64,000 bases of DNA from Mytilus galloprovincialis (GCF_965363235.1 NC_134849.1:17262863-17326862); one strand, 5' to 3'; positions 10,580 through 23,390 are shown, counted from the first letter of the stretch. The notes: a model not told the origin generated them from the sequence alone. Program-made: numbers and translations.

Positions 10580-13500
10580 TTAGCCGTGTACCATGAAGTG
10601 CAATTAAACTCTTTTAATAATCGACTTTTTCCTATTTCGTCACCGCATTATAAGTTCATTTGTTGGTTCATTGATGAAAAATCACACACAGTCGCTTCTG
10701 TTCCGTATGTTGTCCCTAAAGATAAATTTCGTAAATGTATGGCTATTACAGAATCTATCGTTTATGTAGCAAAATCAGCATTCACCCCATTCCATTTTGC
10801 CTAAGCGTGCAGTTATATCATGAAAATGGGCCACGAACATTAATAGAAATTTTGTATTCGCATGACTTTTGTGCTTCCTATGCAGAGGTAAGACGATATC
10901 CGACAACCTTTGCCATGCACGAGGTTGACCTTTTCAAGACGGTATTTATATTCAAGACGGCATTGTTTCAAAACACCAAAGGGGGTGCTTGATACAAGAA
11001 GGTGTCGACAATATAGACTTCAACACGAAGACAATTTCTGGTAAGGACCCGTTTCATTCAATGGCACGAGCCGTCTTTCAGGTTTGTAAGTCGACAATTG
11101 TTTTGGATTTGCGTCATATTAAGGTAAAAAGAGGTCAAGTCAGAACGTTTCAGTTGACTGACAGTGCATGATCATCTTTGACGGTTGTTCTACCTTTTAA
11201 TAAACCAAAGATAAGAGGAGTTCCTGTTCGTGTTCCGAATACTTTTAACAACATTTCGAAATGTGCTGTAAAAAATGAGAAACACGTCGGAGATTCATTG
11301 GGTAATTTTGCAAGTCAAGATATATTAGTAATTTTTCTGTTCAGTTAGAAAAGTTTGACCACCAAGTTATTCCATTTTAAACCGGATATATTAACACTCT
11401 TTCTGAACTCAGACCTGAATTTTCTGTGGTGTCGTATGTTCCGATAGTACACGCAAAACAAGTGATATGTCAACAATTTATACGACTATGAAACGATGTT
11501 AACGTTTAAGTTATGACAAAGTCAATCAGCTATTCGATTCAAACATTCGACTAACAGCTGTATGCAATTGCGGAACTGTTGGAAGGAGCAATGTCAGAAA
11601 CATTTAAATCGCACATTCTTCGTTTAGGTGGCTCTCATACTCTCTCGTGTTTCATGGTGTCGATTGGGAAACTTTGGGGGGATGGCGGTCTGTAGGATTA
11701 ATCAATTGACTCATCTGTTTATGCAGCAGAGTCCGTTGATCATATGATGAGTGGGAAACAGTTCAACCGTGTTGTAATAGCACTAAATGTTGTGTATGAG
11801 TCAATGGTTGCTTTGTGGTTTTACGCATTCTTTAACTGGTGCAGAGACAATGATTTGATGACTTCGTTTCATGATAGATTATTGTCATTACTGTCTGAGG
11901 TAGTCTCAAATTTCAAAAGTGGCCGGACAATTATAAATCTGTAAACGAAACTCTGGTTGTCGTGAGAACTATTCTGATGCCACGTCTTGAAGACAGTGGG
12001 GATGTCAATCGTCACCAACATTCAAGTATTGGGATATGTTTTACGCGTTTGGAGAAGACGTTACTAAGTTGAAAAACTTGTGTCTAATCCATTTGTCATT
12101 TTTGAACAATAAAATATATTTAAACTAGTCATCACCAACATTCAAGTATTGGGATATGTGTTTACGCGCTATAGAAATGATGATTCAGAACGTCAGGTCG
12201 GAACGACAGAGTTCGGGGGATATGCATTTTACCTCAATTACTTCAATAATACTATACATGTTTATTGCAAACAAGTTCGAGATGGTTACCTGTATATATT
12301 TTAGATATGCTCAACTTAACATCTGATATACAACCGGCATTTTCATGTGGACAGTTTGCCATTCGCCAAAAGCCAGTCAAATTTAATAGGGTATGGAGCG
12401 ACATGGTGACAGAAAAGACAATTAAAGATAAAAAGAAAGGCCGTGGTGGTATAGCTGGCATTTCAGGACAAAAGTCTGCATTCATTCGCTGGTCCCTCAT
12501 CCGTCACGTGCTCGCAGAGTTTAGTACAATAATGAGATCCTGATCTGTATGTTTTTGCTCCCGAAAAACCCTCTCCATCATGCTAAAACTGGACCAACAG
12601 CATTACGGCGAGACAAAAAGCTGACAAACTTGTTATAGAACATGTTTAACACCGAACTACAAATCCGTTTGTTATTAAATCTCATCCTAAAGCACTCATT
12701 AACATCTCAACTGGCATGCATGCGCCTAAGGAAATTAAATCATTACTGTCAAAAGCATTTGATGATGGTATGAAAATGGTAAAATCCTTTGTCAATGGTG
12801 CGTTGGCAGAAGGTAACAACAGTTACTTCTATGGTCAAATACCTAGATCGGAAATTAAAACCTTCGAAGAATCATAATCAGAAGCTGTAACTAAGTATAA
12901 GTTGGCACCATACGATCGATCTTCTACCGTACTTATCAGGGACGGAATGGCCTTAGTCCCGTCATTGCATGTTAAAACATTTAGAACATTCAGTGACTTG
13001 GCTCTACGTATCTTTCAAAGTCAGCAATAAAGATGGTCGTAGATTCCTTCCTGTACATGAATTGTGCTAAACTTTTTCATGTGTTAAGTTTTACCTGCTG
13101 TTCATGCTTTGAGCGGTTGTGATCCCACTTCACATTGTAAGGAATTGTGGGGAAAAAATGTTTACAAAATTTTAATGGACAATCTTAGAGACTTTGTTGA
13201 TTTTGACCATCTTTCAAGCGGTGGCATTGATAAATCTGTTGATGTCATCCGGACATGTGTTGCAAGGCTCTATGACCAGAAACAGAAAGCTAAATTTGAC
13301 CACAGTGATTTAAATAAATTCCGTGTAAAGAAAGCTAAACAAAAGGTTGCTAGCTTAGCCGAATTACCCCAATGCGAATCAACTATCCTTCAACATGACC
13401 TGTGAGCTTCACTTCAGACCACTATTTGGACTTCTTCAAATATTTCACAGCCACCAAAGCAGTCTCATTTAGACTTCGGCTGTGAAGACACAAATGGATT

Positions 13501-13690
13501 AACCCTAATCTGTTTAATGAGAAAAATGTCATCTGATTACCTACAAGATTTATTTTGTACCTGCAAAGATAAATCTTTGTGCTAAAAAAACAGTGTTTGC
13601 TTTGAACAAAATCTGTCATTCACCGTTCGTTGTCCGTGTGAAGGACGTTAAGCGTGCTGTTATGCTAATACGCGTATTGAATCCGCTCCG
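10580..13690 (+). pseudogene. Broken copy of a large invertebrate repeat-borne protein (family unnamed)
   Basis: Coding-like blocks follow one another on this strand and match, in order, a protein type that I remember from cnidarian, mollusc and echinoderm genomes as multi-copy and uncharacterised: DNIDFNTKTISGKDPFHSM (about 11000), a LGGSHTLSCFMVSIGKLWG stretch and MSGKQFNRVVIALNVVYES (11620-11810), a GRGGIAGISGQ..AFIRW stretch (12440), LSGCDPTSH (13110) and LPQCESTILQHDL followed by ASLQTTIW (13365-13430). In the family the last part leads to a Cys-rich tail, and Cys-rich codons do follow here. Function is unknown. The copy is clearly dead, with many breaks (more than ten by eye). I treat it as a mobile-element fossil; its carrier class is undetermined. 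Confidence 0.6.
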
Positions 13691-14559
13691 ATGACGGGGA
13701 GATTGACCAATAGCTACGATTCTTGTAAACACGTTCCCACAGTACTTTTTACATGTAGTTTATCCCTATTGTTTTTATTAAGACCAGATTTTTTGAATGT
13801 AGCTTTTGAACGACAAATTATATATGGTTTAATCTATCATTATTATCTACCATTTTCCTAAACAATTGACGAGTCTACACATTATCAGGATAATCCAAAT
13901 AAGACAATGGTCATGCATTTATTGATTTTGTTTTACACTAAACCAACCGCTTAATAAATGCAAGTCACACCTATGATAATTCTTAAACCACGCATTCGCC
14001 TCGGTTGACGATCCTATTTTTGTTTTGTTTTAACTAACCTGTCCGACTTTGTAAATACACAATATTTATTCTATAGCCAGATACTTATTTTCCAAAAATA
14101 CGAAATCTAAAAAATTATAAACAATGTTTCAGCGCTGGAATTGTTTTTTTTTACTATACTTTATATATAAATATTAATTTTCGCGAACCGATTAGGTCAC
14201 AGAAAATACAAATTTTACCACGAGTAAGGAATGTTCCACAAATAATGAGAAAACACAGAACCCCGATCCAATTTATCTTTTGCTAAAAATATTCATCATT
14301 TTCTGTTTTGTATCTACTAACAAGATTCCAATGTTCTATAATTCCTATTTAAGTGTTCAAAACCTGCTTTAAAAATAGATATTCCCAATTCGCCGATTGG
14401 TATAACTACTGAAGTGATCCATAAAATTCACAAACCTAAATATTCATGCCCCAATTGGCTGAACTAGTGTGGCGTTGTCAGTTTATTTTCGATCTATGAG
14501 TTTGAATGTGCGTCTGGTACCTTTCGCCACTCTTTTGGCAGAGAAAAAACAATTCAAGA
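13691..14559. other. AT-rich DNA between two fossils
   Basis: No open frame, repeat hallmark or splice-flanked exon seen. The Cys-rich tail of the preceding fossil may extend a short way into it. Confidence 0.35.
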
Positions 14560-15290
14560 CTTTGTAAACAATCAGAAAAAAAGAGCTGCTGGTGCCAATG
14601 AATGACTACAAACCAGACACCAAACCCTATCGAAAGCAAACATCGTCCCTTTTCAATCATTCCATTAATTGATGTGACGACAGGGTCTTCACTATATATC
14701 AGTTTGTTATTTAACATGTACAATTTAGAAAAAAGAGCGATGATGTGGCTGCGATTCATATGCATAAACTGAAAGAAGATATTGAAAAAATAATAATTAT
14801 GTCCAAGGAGATGTCGAAAGAGACTAAAGAAGCGTGTGAGCAAGCAATAATGTAACGGAGATGTTGAAAACAGCTAGGAGATGACAAAGTGAGAGATAAT
14901 TGTCAACATACCGGGGGTTACATAGGCACAACTCACAATTGTCATAACAATCACAATACATATATGTCTATCAGTTTTTAAATCACCATTTCCAGAGTGT
15001 TTCAGTTCCATTGGAAGAGTCTTGATTAAAATACCACACTAAATTTCCTGCCGTTCATCTGGTAATTTATTCCTAAAATTGACCTATCTGACTTGTGTAT
15101 TTTTGAATTCTTTCGTCTACTTTTCGAATCCTACATCATAACTAAAGTTTTGGGAAGTATTATATTAAATATTCTTTTCCCACTCATTTAACTTATACGC
15201 TATTTCTTTCTACTCTTCACACACTTGAAGAAGTGAGATGTCTTGTAGTTGTATGCTCATATATACACACATATATATATATATATTTAA

Positions 15291-15455
15291 GGAATAACAG
15301 TACTGTAGTTGAAGAGTTGCCACCGTCAATTGTAGATTTGACGGTCGCAAATGCAGTTTTACTGGCGACGCGTAGCGGAGACAGTAAAACGGAGATTTGC
15401 GACCGTCAAATCAAAATTGACGATGGCAACTCTTCAACTACAGTACTGTTATTCC
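15291..15455. mobile_element. Hairpin (foldback) MITE, 165 bp
   Basis: Almost the whole element is a stem. The left arm starts GGAATAACAGTACTGTAGTT and the right arm ends with its exact complement. Arms of about 75 bases pair with only a few mismatches around a loop of about 15 bases near GCGACGCGTAGC. No clear target duplication was seen. It sits within the Polinton fossil zone, in the interval between the two N-terminal copies. Confidence 0.8.
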
Positions 15456-15974
15456 GATTCTAATGCATTACACAAAGAAATAATACGATAAGACTTGAAA
15501 AAATGTCTAAAGTTGACAAATAAAAAAAAACCGCGTAACGTCATGAACGATTTTGGCCGAAAGACGTCATGGATAAACGTGACGTCATACACATGAAAAC
15601 TTACAAACTGAAGGTTATTACGTTACCTGTACGCTTCAAATTCGGATAAAATTACATTAAAACGGCGAATTCGAGGTAGGTGTTGTTTTATTTTCAATTA
15701 TATAGTAGTAATCGAACATTTGTTGATTCAATCATTTCAAAATGGTTGTCCCTCCTTAGTTACGCCTGGTCAACTGTGGATTTGACGGCAACTTTTAGCC
15801 AATGAAAAGAATTGTTACATACAAATTGCATTAGAATCATATTTATAAAGTGTGTAAAAACTTTGCACTACCATACAATCCAGGTGATTCTTACTCAAAT
15901 TACACAGCAGTTCCTTGTACCAGTAAATAGTAATGCATGCATGTTGAAGGTTCCATCTATTCACAGTGTACGTA

Positions 15975-16200
15975 GTTATCAAAGGTACCGGGATTATAAT
16001 TTAATACGCCAGACGCGCGTTTCGTCTACAAAAGACTCATCAGTGACGCTCAGATCAAAAAAGTTATAAAGCCAAACAAGTACAAAATGAAGCGCATTGA
16101 GGACCCAAAATTCCAAAATGTTGTACCAAATACGACTAAGGTAATCTATTCCTGGGATTTGAAAATCCTTAGTTTTTCGAAAAAAATCAAAGTTTGAATT
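15975..16200. repeat. Fragment of a common mussel repeat
   Basis: The stretch around ACGCCAGACGCGCGTTTCGT (16008) and the following GACTCATCAGTGACGCTC is one that I recognise as highly repeated in mussel sequences, continuing with AAAGCCAAACAAGTACAAA and CTATTCCTGGGATTTGAAAAT. It is probably the end of a larger retroelement; the family was not determined. It occurs once in this window. Confidence 0.5.
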
Positions 16201-18189
16201 TGAGTGCTTACTGATCACGTCAAGTCGAAAACAATATTAGGATTAGTAGAGATAATAAAATCAAGACTGTAAAAAATTAATGAAAGAAAAAAAATCCCGG
16301 CTGAAGAAATCCATAGTGCTGAAAGTATAAATGAAAACCAAACACCAAACCTTACCAGAAGCAAACACCTTCCTTTTTCTACAACAAGGTGTTCAATAGA
16401 TAGTTCATACCAGTTTGTTATTCAATATGTGCAATGTAAACATAAGGAGATTATGTGTCCGCAATTCTTATGAATAAACTTACAGATGTTTGATCTCTGT
16501 ACCAGAAAAATAATAGTAATGTCCAAGGAGATGTCAAAAGAGAACAAAGCGTTCAAGCAAATGGTGTAACGGGGATGTTGGGAAAAGTAGGACATGACAA
16601 AGTGAAAGATAAATGTCAACAAACCGTGAATTTACAAAGACACATTTCACTAGTGAAACACAAAATACAAGGCACCTGAAATCATTCTGGTTATCTTCCA
16701 CAACCTGGCCGGGTACGACAGCTACGTATACATCGTCATAACAAACATGTGAGTAAAATCATTCGTTTTACAAAAAGTGTCGCAAAACAAAAAGGAGGTG
16801 AGGAGGGGAAGATGCAGACAGTGTACATGCATTATTCTTTATTCATTGTTATTAACAGTGAGATATTTATAAAATCAATTTTACAGGAACTTGAGAATTA
16901 CTCCACCGTCGTATTTCCAAACACACAGAAAGTGTTTGGAGAAATTTCCGGAATTTACAATATAATTTAATCTGGAAAGTGGCAGGCATACTAGTATACC
17001 CATAAGAGAAATATTAGACAGACGTGTACAATGTGAATAAGCTGGATGATTGTCCGATGATCAACTTAAGGTCCGATTAATCAAAGGAGTTGAAGTAAAC
17101 ACCAATATCTAGCTAAATTTAATGCGCGATTACCAAGCCAGTACCTATGTTAAAGGTGAAAGTTGAACAGAATATATTTAACGATTCTTTGGCTGAAATC
17201 CACAGGACATGAAACAAGTTGGGATTTGAGAAACCAATCGTCCTAGGTTTTGCGATTTTGGTCTACTCGAAAGCATGGATAACTGACTTTATAAAAGACT
17301 AACCCCAATAAGAACCGCGAGACACGATCTGCTACATACGCAACACTGAAAGTCTTGTTTGCTATATTCAAATTACACACACTTACAAATGCATTTAGAA
17401 AAATGTCTATCAATTATATGAAATGTACAACTACCCGACTGACCATATCATACACTCCAAGTCAAGACTAGGGTAAACAAGAACGCGTATATATATGTTT
17501 CACGATCGAGAATGCTGGAATACCAATGGTTTCATGTGTCGGTCGTTATGCCTTTAAAACATTTAGGTATGCAATCAGGAGAGTTAAAGGTATGAAAAAT
17601 TGTGATCACGAATGAGATTGCTTACAGCGACTTCAAACAATATCTGAACTCGGGCTATGATTCAATGAAAACGATCCCATCTACATAGTACAACACAAAA
17701 CAAGAAATCGTTTTCAGCAGACGACAATAGGCAGGCATTATCGATTGGACAGAAACACTACAAAATTGTAGACACAATACAGAGATTCATCTCATAGATT
17801 ATAGATCATGATGATGAACTTATTAAAATCATGTATGGGGAGGATTCTTAAAGATTAATTTCTTACCTATGACCTTCCACCTGTGTTGCAAACTGATGAG
17901 GAATAGTACCCAGGCGACCAATAGCACTAAAAGAGAGGTGAAAGATTCAAAAGGTATTGCTTGTTAGTCGCGCATTTATGTTGATTTGGTACTTTTTTCT
18001 GCTTTAATTCCTTCCATTTTTAAACTGGAAATCAGCCAAATAATTCACAGTTTACTCATACTTTCGAGTGTCAACTATCGGTCTTATGGGTATGTTCCTA
18101 CCATCCTTAGAATTGTGTTGTTTCATGTTTTACAATTCCGGGTTTCTCTACGAGTACCCGAACAATTGCTTTTATAAATGCCAAGCTGT

Positions 18190-19880
18190 TAATAAAGCGT
18201 AAGTCACAGTACACTGTCTACATTTCCACTTCCTCCCCTTTAAACTCTAATCGTAACAATGTTTGTACACAAAATGTATATTTCATGGATTTTTTTGTAT
18301 GCAAGTTATCTGTGTTCCACTCACTCCCATGTTTGTAATGATGGTAATGTATGTCGTACCCGGCCTGTTTATAGCAGTCACCGGCATTAATTTGGGTATC
18401 TTGTATTTTAAGTTTCACTTGTGAACTGCGCCCTGAGTCCCGGTATATTGACAATTATGTTTCACTGTGTCATACCCTATTTTTTTCAATAGATCCGTTA
18501 AATCGTTTCGAAACTTGGAAATGTACCAGAAAAAAAAATCCTATGGTAACACTTTTTTATACTCCCCGACATCTTCTTGAACATTGAATAATTTTTGTTT
18601 TCTGGTACATTTCCAAGTTATCACAAAGATCCTGTTCATATCGTCCCTTTCGATGTGCAGTGTACATGTTGTATAGCAAATTGGTTCTCTAAATTACACG
18701 CTGTCGTCATAGCACTAAAAGCTATAGAAAATTTCGGACGATGTGTGCTTTTGGTAGGGTTTGCAGTTATCCATTCGGGACCAGTGATTCATGATTTATG
18801 ATTTCTTCGAGCTGGGATCTTATTCTGTTCCTTGTTTGTTTTTAAATTGCATTGTTTTCAATACAATCCATGACAATGTTTACGACTTGATGTCATCAGT
18901 AAATCACTCCATTTTTATTTTGTTTTAGATCTTCGTAAGCTTCTTGATCTAGCATCGTAACAATGCAGTTGTCTTGTTATTACTGTTCTTCATTTTCTGG
19001 AATAGTGTCTGCTTTCTTTGGGTGTGATTAGAAGAAGGGCGACAGAAAATAAAAATAATATTTTTAGGTCAATCCTTCCATCTCAATCTCCAACAAGGTC
19101 TCTTTCAGTTCTCTTTTGTCAGTGTGAGATATCCTGAGTAGGTTGATCTTATCTGTCTAAACCATAAACGCTGGTTGATATGTTTGAATTATTTTCTCAA
19201 ACTTGTAAATGATTTTGAGATTTACTGTGAAATCAATCTTTTCAAACGTAAAACCCTTCTACCCATCGACGGTACTGGTCATCACTTTTATGTTCTACCC
19301 ATTCTTAATGAATTGACACTAAAACCGCCCGCATAAAACATTGCACGTCCTGGTTCTTCACATCAATGACGACTTTCTTGTCTGCCAGCCACTTAGGTAA
19401 GACCAAATATTGAGATCCGACAATTGAACTATTATTGTCGATATCAAATTTTATTTAATCTCATCAGTCAGTGCTTAATCGTTTTTATTTATGTCCAACT
19501 TGCAAATTTCTCTCCGAATTTATTATAAATTTTTAACATATCTTAAAGTTGATCGCTTTTAACATGCTTGTCCACCAATGAAAGTAACATTTTATTCTTC
19601 CTTCTTATCACTAACCATCTGTTCAAACATACAATTTAAAATCACATAATTATACTTTTGCCAATTTTTTGTTGTACCTCCATTTACAATTTCTTGGTTT
19701 TTTTTTTTTAAACAGGTGGTGTTCTGAAATGTCTCTGATCCATCGAGACTTTGCGATTGATGGTCCTTGTGGTAAATTATCCATCAAAGTTCCATAAATG
19801 TCTATACATTCCGCCAGTGTTACGTCAGTTTTGGGTCGAATTGGTTCATTTGCATGAGCTTTCGCTATATCTTTATTTTT
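18190..19880 (-). mobile_element. Second Polinton polymerase B fossil, opposite strand
   Basis: Read from 19880 downwards, the minus strand shows a block with LPKWLADKKVVID..KNQDVQCF (about 19340-19410), which matches the N-terminal hallmark (sYI-LP..l..KKaiiN-kN-D--CF-w) of Polinton PolB, and near 18350 an AGYDIHYHHY block like the xGYDSH motif. A short piece of this copy at 18190-18390 is also alignable at the DNA level with 16690-16860 in reverse. It is heavily broken (many breaks) and old. It converges on the + strand fossil, so the two are separate copies or an inverted duplicate. Confidence 0.6.
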
Positions 19881-21385
19881 TAGGCAGTTGATTCATAGGA
19901 AAAGCTTTCAACGTTTGTGTTTGTTTCAACAGCAAACACCATTGTATTTGTTATGGTCCTGTCGTTATTATATATCTTTTAATCCTCCCTCTTAATTTTT
20001 TAAATTTTTTTTTAAGTTTCTTTACAGTTTTTAAACCAACACTGATACTATTTACTGTTCAAATTGCAGGTTCTAATGTAAACCGTTACTTTTGACACTA
20101 GATTCCACTAATATAGGTTTTTTTTGTAGTAAATTGTAAGCTGATACTTTATTGAATTCATTTTTTTCTATTTCTAATAATTAACAATTTAGTATTTCAA
20201 AATTTTCCATTCACTTCTGTAATTTCTGTGATATGACATTTCCTACGAGTCCCTTTTATTCAGATCATGTGTATATATACAATCTTCCTTACTTAGAAAT
20301 TTTCATGTTGATGTCATTTCTTTATCTATTTTTTTCATTTAATCATTATTCTATCAGGTCAATTGTTCTTTCGTACTGGTCTATTGTTTGTAATGGTTTA
20401 GGGTTAGGGTTACGGGTTTATATTTTAAAAAAACCGGTGCTATGTTTTTGTACGGCCAAACTGTGACGTCTATACTACAGGACTTATGTGTTCTTGACCA
20501 AAAGACACGGGGAAAACCTAACCTAAGATAGATCTCATCACAGATCCAATATCGAGGTATAAATAAAAAGCACACCTCCTTCCTATGTCCTAAATTTAAA
20601 TCTTAAATCTTCCCAATGGCAGGACTTGTATCCGGACTACGTGCATATGAAAGGTAAGCTATAATGTTTTATCGATAAAAAGGCCCAGGTGGGATAAACA
20701 AAAGAAGATCTACAAATCGGGGGCTGAGATTACCAACCCCTTACCATCACTTTTAAAAGTTTCCTTGTACAACATTTTGATCCGCACATGATGCAAATTC
20801 AATACACTGACATCGGGTCTCCTGGACCAAACAATCCAGGTGGAAGGACTACGTAAGGTGTACACTATACGTTAAATATTGGGATTTGATATAGCTGAAC
20901 CCGTATCAATTCTTTTTAAATCCATCCGTCAATGCTTTTATTTCCCCTTTTAAAAAATCAAACCTATGTCTTTTTTTTTTTAACTCAAAATGCAGAGTTT
21001 ATGAGTACTCTTAGAAAGGTCTAAACCACATTTCCAAAATTGGTATCTGACATTACTGCCCTCTTTGTTAAAATGATTTATCATTGATATGGTCATCATT
21101 ACAAATCAACTGTTATAACTTTAAATTTTTCGAAAGACGTCATAAACAGCCAATGAAAAACATGACCTTGTGCAATGCCAAGATACAGGTATCGACAGAG
21201 TGTAGATCCATGAATGTGTATGTGTATATAACAATTATATTTAGTTTGCTTTTAATTTACTGATAACAAAATCTATATTAATACCAGTCAAAACACTATT
21301 CAATGATCGAATCACAGTGTTCAATTGATAAACTTATAGAATTAGAATCGATAAGTTCACCAGGATCGTTTCTATAAATCTGGGC
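19881..21385. other. AT-rich DNA, no gene seen
   Basis: Many poly-T runs (for example 19699 and 20975). A short TTAGGGTTAGGGTTA at 20399-20413 is telomere-like but only two to three units long. No exon or repeat hallmark was seen. Confidence 0.4.
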
Positions 21386-21682
21386 TCAGTAAACACCATT
21401 ACCATAAAAATGAGAATGTGTTATCCCGTTTGAAATAAGTTTTTTACAGGTAAATCTAAACTTCAAAACCACATATTTATATCTATGGAAGAATTTAGTA
21501 AAAGTTTTAAGTAAATTGTGGTAACAAAAACCATGGCTTAATAATTTACCAGTAATACATAGATTACATTCGTTAAAATTTAAAACGTCACAACAGACAC
21601 GGGCATAGCGAACTAGTTGTGATATATAAACACCGTAAGATGGTGCCAAAAGAACCTCACCATCTAAAAAAAAAATAAACAA
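21386..21682 (-). pseudogene. Fossil C-terminal piece of a reverse-transcriptase retroelement
   Basis: The minus strand reads APSYGVYISQLVRYARVC, then LLSHGFCYHNLLKTFTKFF and GITHSHFYGNGVY. This order (YGVYISQLxRYxRxC, LLxQGYxxxKLxxxFxKFYxRH, FYGDLVY) is the C-terminal tail of an RT protein that I recall as frequent in molluscs. Only the tail is readable, and the upstream polymerase domain is not in the flanking sequence. The family is left open (LINE or Penelope-like). Dead fragment, moderately decayed. Confidence 0.65.
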
Positions 21683-21913
21683 TAGGAAACGAATAATAAT
21701 TTATTGTCCCTTTTGTCGTATTTTTCAGTGTGGAGTTTCCCGTGTAAAACTGAAATATCTTAATCTAGGAAAGGACAATTAGCCTGATTTGATTTATTTA
21801 AAGTAAGTTCCTTTGGGAAATTTTCGGTAGTATATTACGAAAATTCTTCAAATATAATCAACATAACGGTAAGTGTTGTTGAATTTATTGATTAAAAAAA
21901 ATGAGAGAAAAAA

Positions 21914-23390
21914 GTTGGGGTCGGACACCCTACCCCACCCTTACGGAAATGTTGATAAAAATACGGCAATACTTTTTTCGCCACTAGGTGCAAAGTGAAG
22001 CTGAGTAGGTAAGGTCAACTTGAGAAAAAATCCAGGGTGTTGTTTGGCTTAGATTTTTTTTTAATTTGGTCCAAAGTTGGGTTCGGACACCCTACCCCAC
22101 CCTTACGGAAATGTTAATAAAACATTCCGTACGGCAATACTTTTTTCGCCACTAGGTGCAAAGTGAAGCTGAGTAGATAAGGTCTACTTGAGAAAAAATC
22201 CAGGGTGTTGTTTGGCTTAGATTTTTTTAAAATTTGGTCCAAAGTTGGGGTCGGACACCCTACCCCACCCTTACGGAAATGTTAATAAAAATTTCCGTAC
22301 GGCAATACTTTTTCACCACTAGGTGCTAAGTGAAGCTGTGTAGCTAAGGTCTACTTGAGAAAAAATCCAGGATGTTGTTCGGCTTAGATTTTTTTTTAAT
22401 TTGGTCCAAAGTTGGGGTCGGACACCCTACCCAACCCTTACGGAAATGTTAATAAAAATTTCCGTACGGCAATACTTTTTCACCACTAGGTGCTAAGTGA
22501 AGCTGTGTAGCTAAGGTCTACTTGAGAAAAAATCCAGGATGTTGTTCGGCTTAGATTTTTTTTTAATTTGGTCCAAAGTTGGGGTCGGACACCCTACCCA
22601 ACCCTTACGGAAATGTTAATTAAAAATTTCATACGGCAATACTTATTTCGCCACTACGTGCAAAGTGAAGCTGAGTAGCTAAGGTCTACTTGAAAAAAAA
22701 TCCATGGTGTTGTTCGGCTTAGATTTTTTTTTAAAATTTGGTCCAAAATTGAGGTCGGACACCCTATCCCACCCTTACGGAAATGTTAATAAAAAATTTC
22801 ATACGGCAATACTTATTTCGCCACTACGTGCACAGTGAAACTGAGTAGCTATGGTCTACTTCAGAAAAAATCCATGGTGTTGTTCGGCTTAGATTGTTTT
22901 TTAATTTGGTCCAAAATTGGGGTCGGACACCCTACCCCACCCTTACGGAAATGAAATAAAATATTCCGTACGGCAATACTTCTTCCGCGACTAGGTGCAA
23001 AGTGAAGCTGAGTAGCTAAGGTCTACTTGAGAAAAAAATCCAGGGTGTTTTTCGGCTTAGATCTTTTTTTAATTTGGTCCAAAGTTGGGGTCGGACATCC
23101 TACTCCACCCGTACGGAAATGTTAATAAAAAATTCCATGCGGCAACACTTTTACCGCCACTAGGTGCAAAGTGAAGCTGAGTAGCTAAGGTCTACTTGAA
23201 AAAAAAATACAGGGTGTTGTTCGGCTTTGATTTTTTTTTTAAATTTGGTCCAAAGTTGGAGTCGGACACCCTAGCCCACCCAAGGTTACGGAAATGTTAA
23301 TAAAAAATTCTCTACAGCAATACTTTTGCTCATGCACACTAGATGCAAACGGAAGCTTTGAACCTATGGTCTAATTGACCAGAATTCCAA
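21914..23390 (+). repeat. Satellite array, about nine units of 162-171 bp
   Basis: Unit starts (GTTGGGGTCGGACACCC or a variant) fall at 21914, 22076, 22244, 22411, 22578, 22748, 22916, 23084 and 23255, giving periods of 162, 168, 167, 167, 170, 168, 168 and 171. Each unit holds CTTACGGAAATGTTAATAAA, TACGGCAATACTT, CACTAGGTGCAAAGTGAAGC, TCTACTTGAGAAAAAATCCA and GTTCGGCTTAGATTTTTTT. Outer units are more diverged. Periods are not constant multiples of three and contain stops, so the array is non-coding. Bivalve satellites of about 160-170 bp are known; membership of a named family needs a comparison. Confidence 0.95.

Larger units (their letters stand above)
14560..17790 (+). mobile_element. Polinton/Maverick fossil: protein-primed DNA polymerase B remnant
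   Basis: Successive short blocks match, in order, the protein-primed family B DNA polymerase of Polintons: a KVRD-C-TGGYIGTTHN block (about 14895) like the KVRDHCH-TGKYRGAAHN hallmark, FHNLAGYDS (about 16700) like FHNLxGYDSH, KPIVLGFAIL..SKAWITDF (about 17240) like the KPIyvGf-VLD-SK-lMYDF block, and a C-terminal stretch resembling ALS-DDKR..GH (17600-17760). The N-terminal zone is present twice (14560-14950 and 16300-16720), with other repeats between. It is broken many times (well over ten) and old. No capsid, integrase or protease gene was recognised nearby. Confidence 0.7.

Noticed and set aside
18218-18454. 78-codon Cys/His-containing minus-strand frame taken first as a small secreted protein exon
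   Set aside because: The AGYDIHYHHY block and the DNA match to 16690-16860 identify it as part of the Polinton polymerase fossil.
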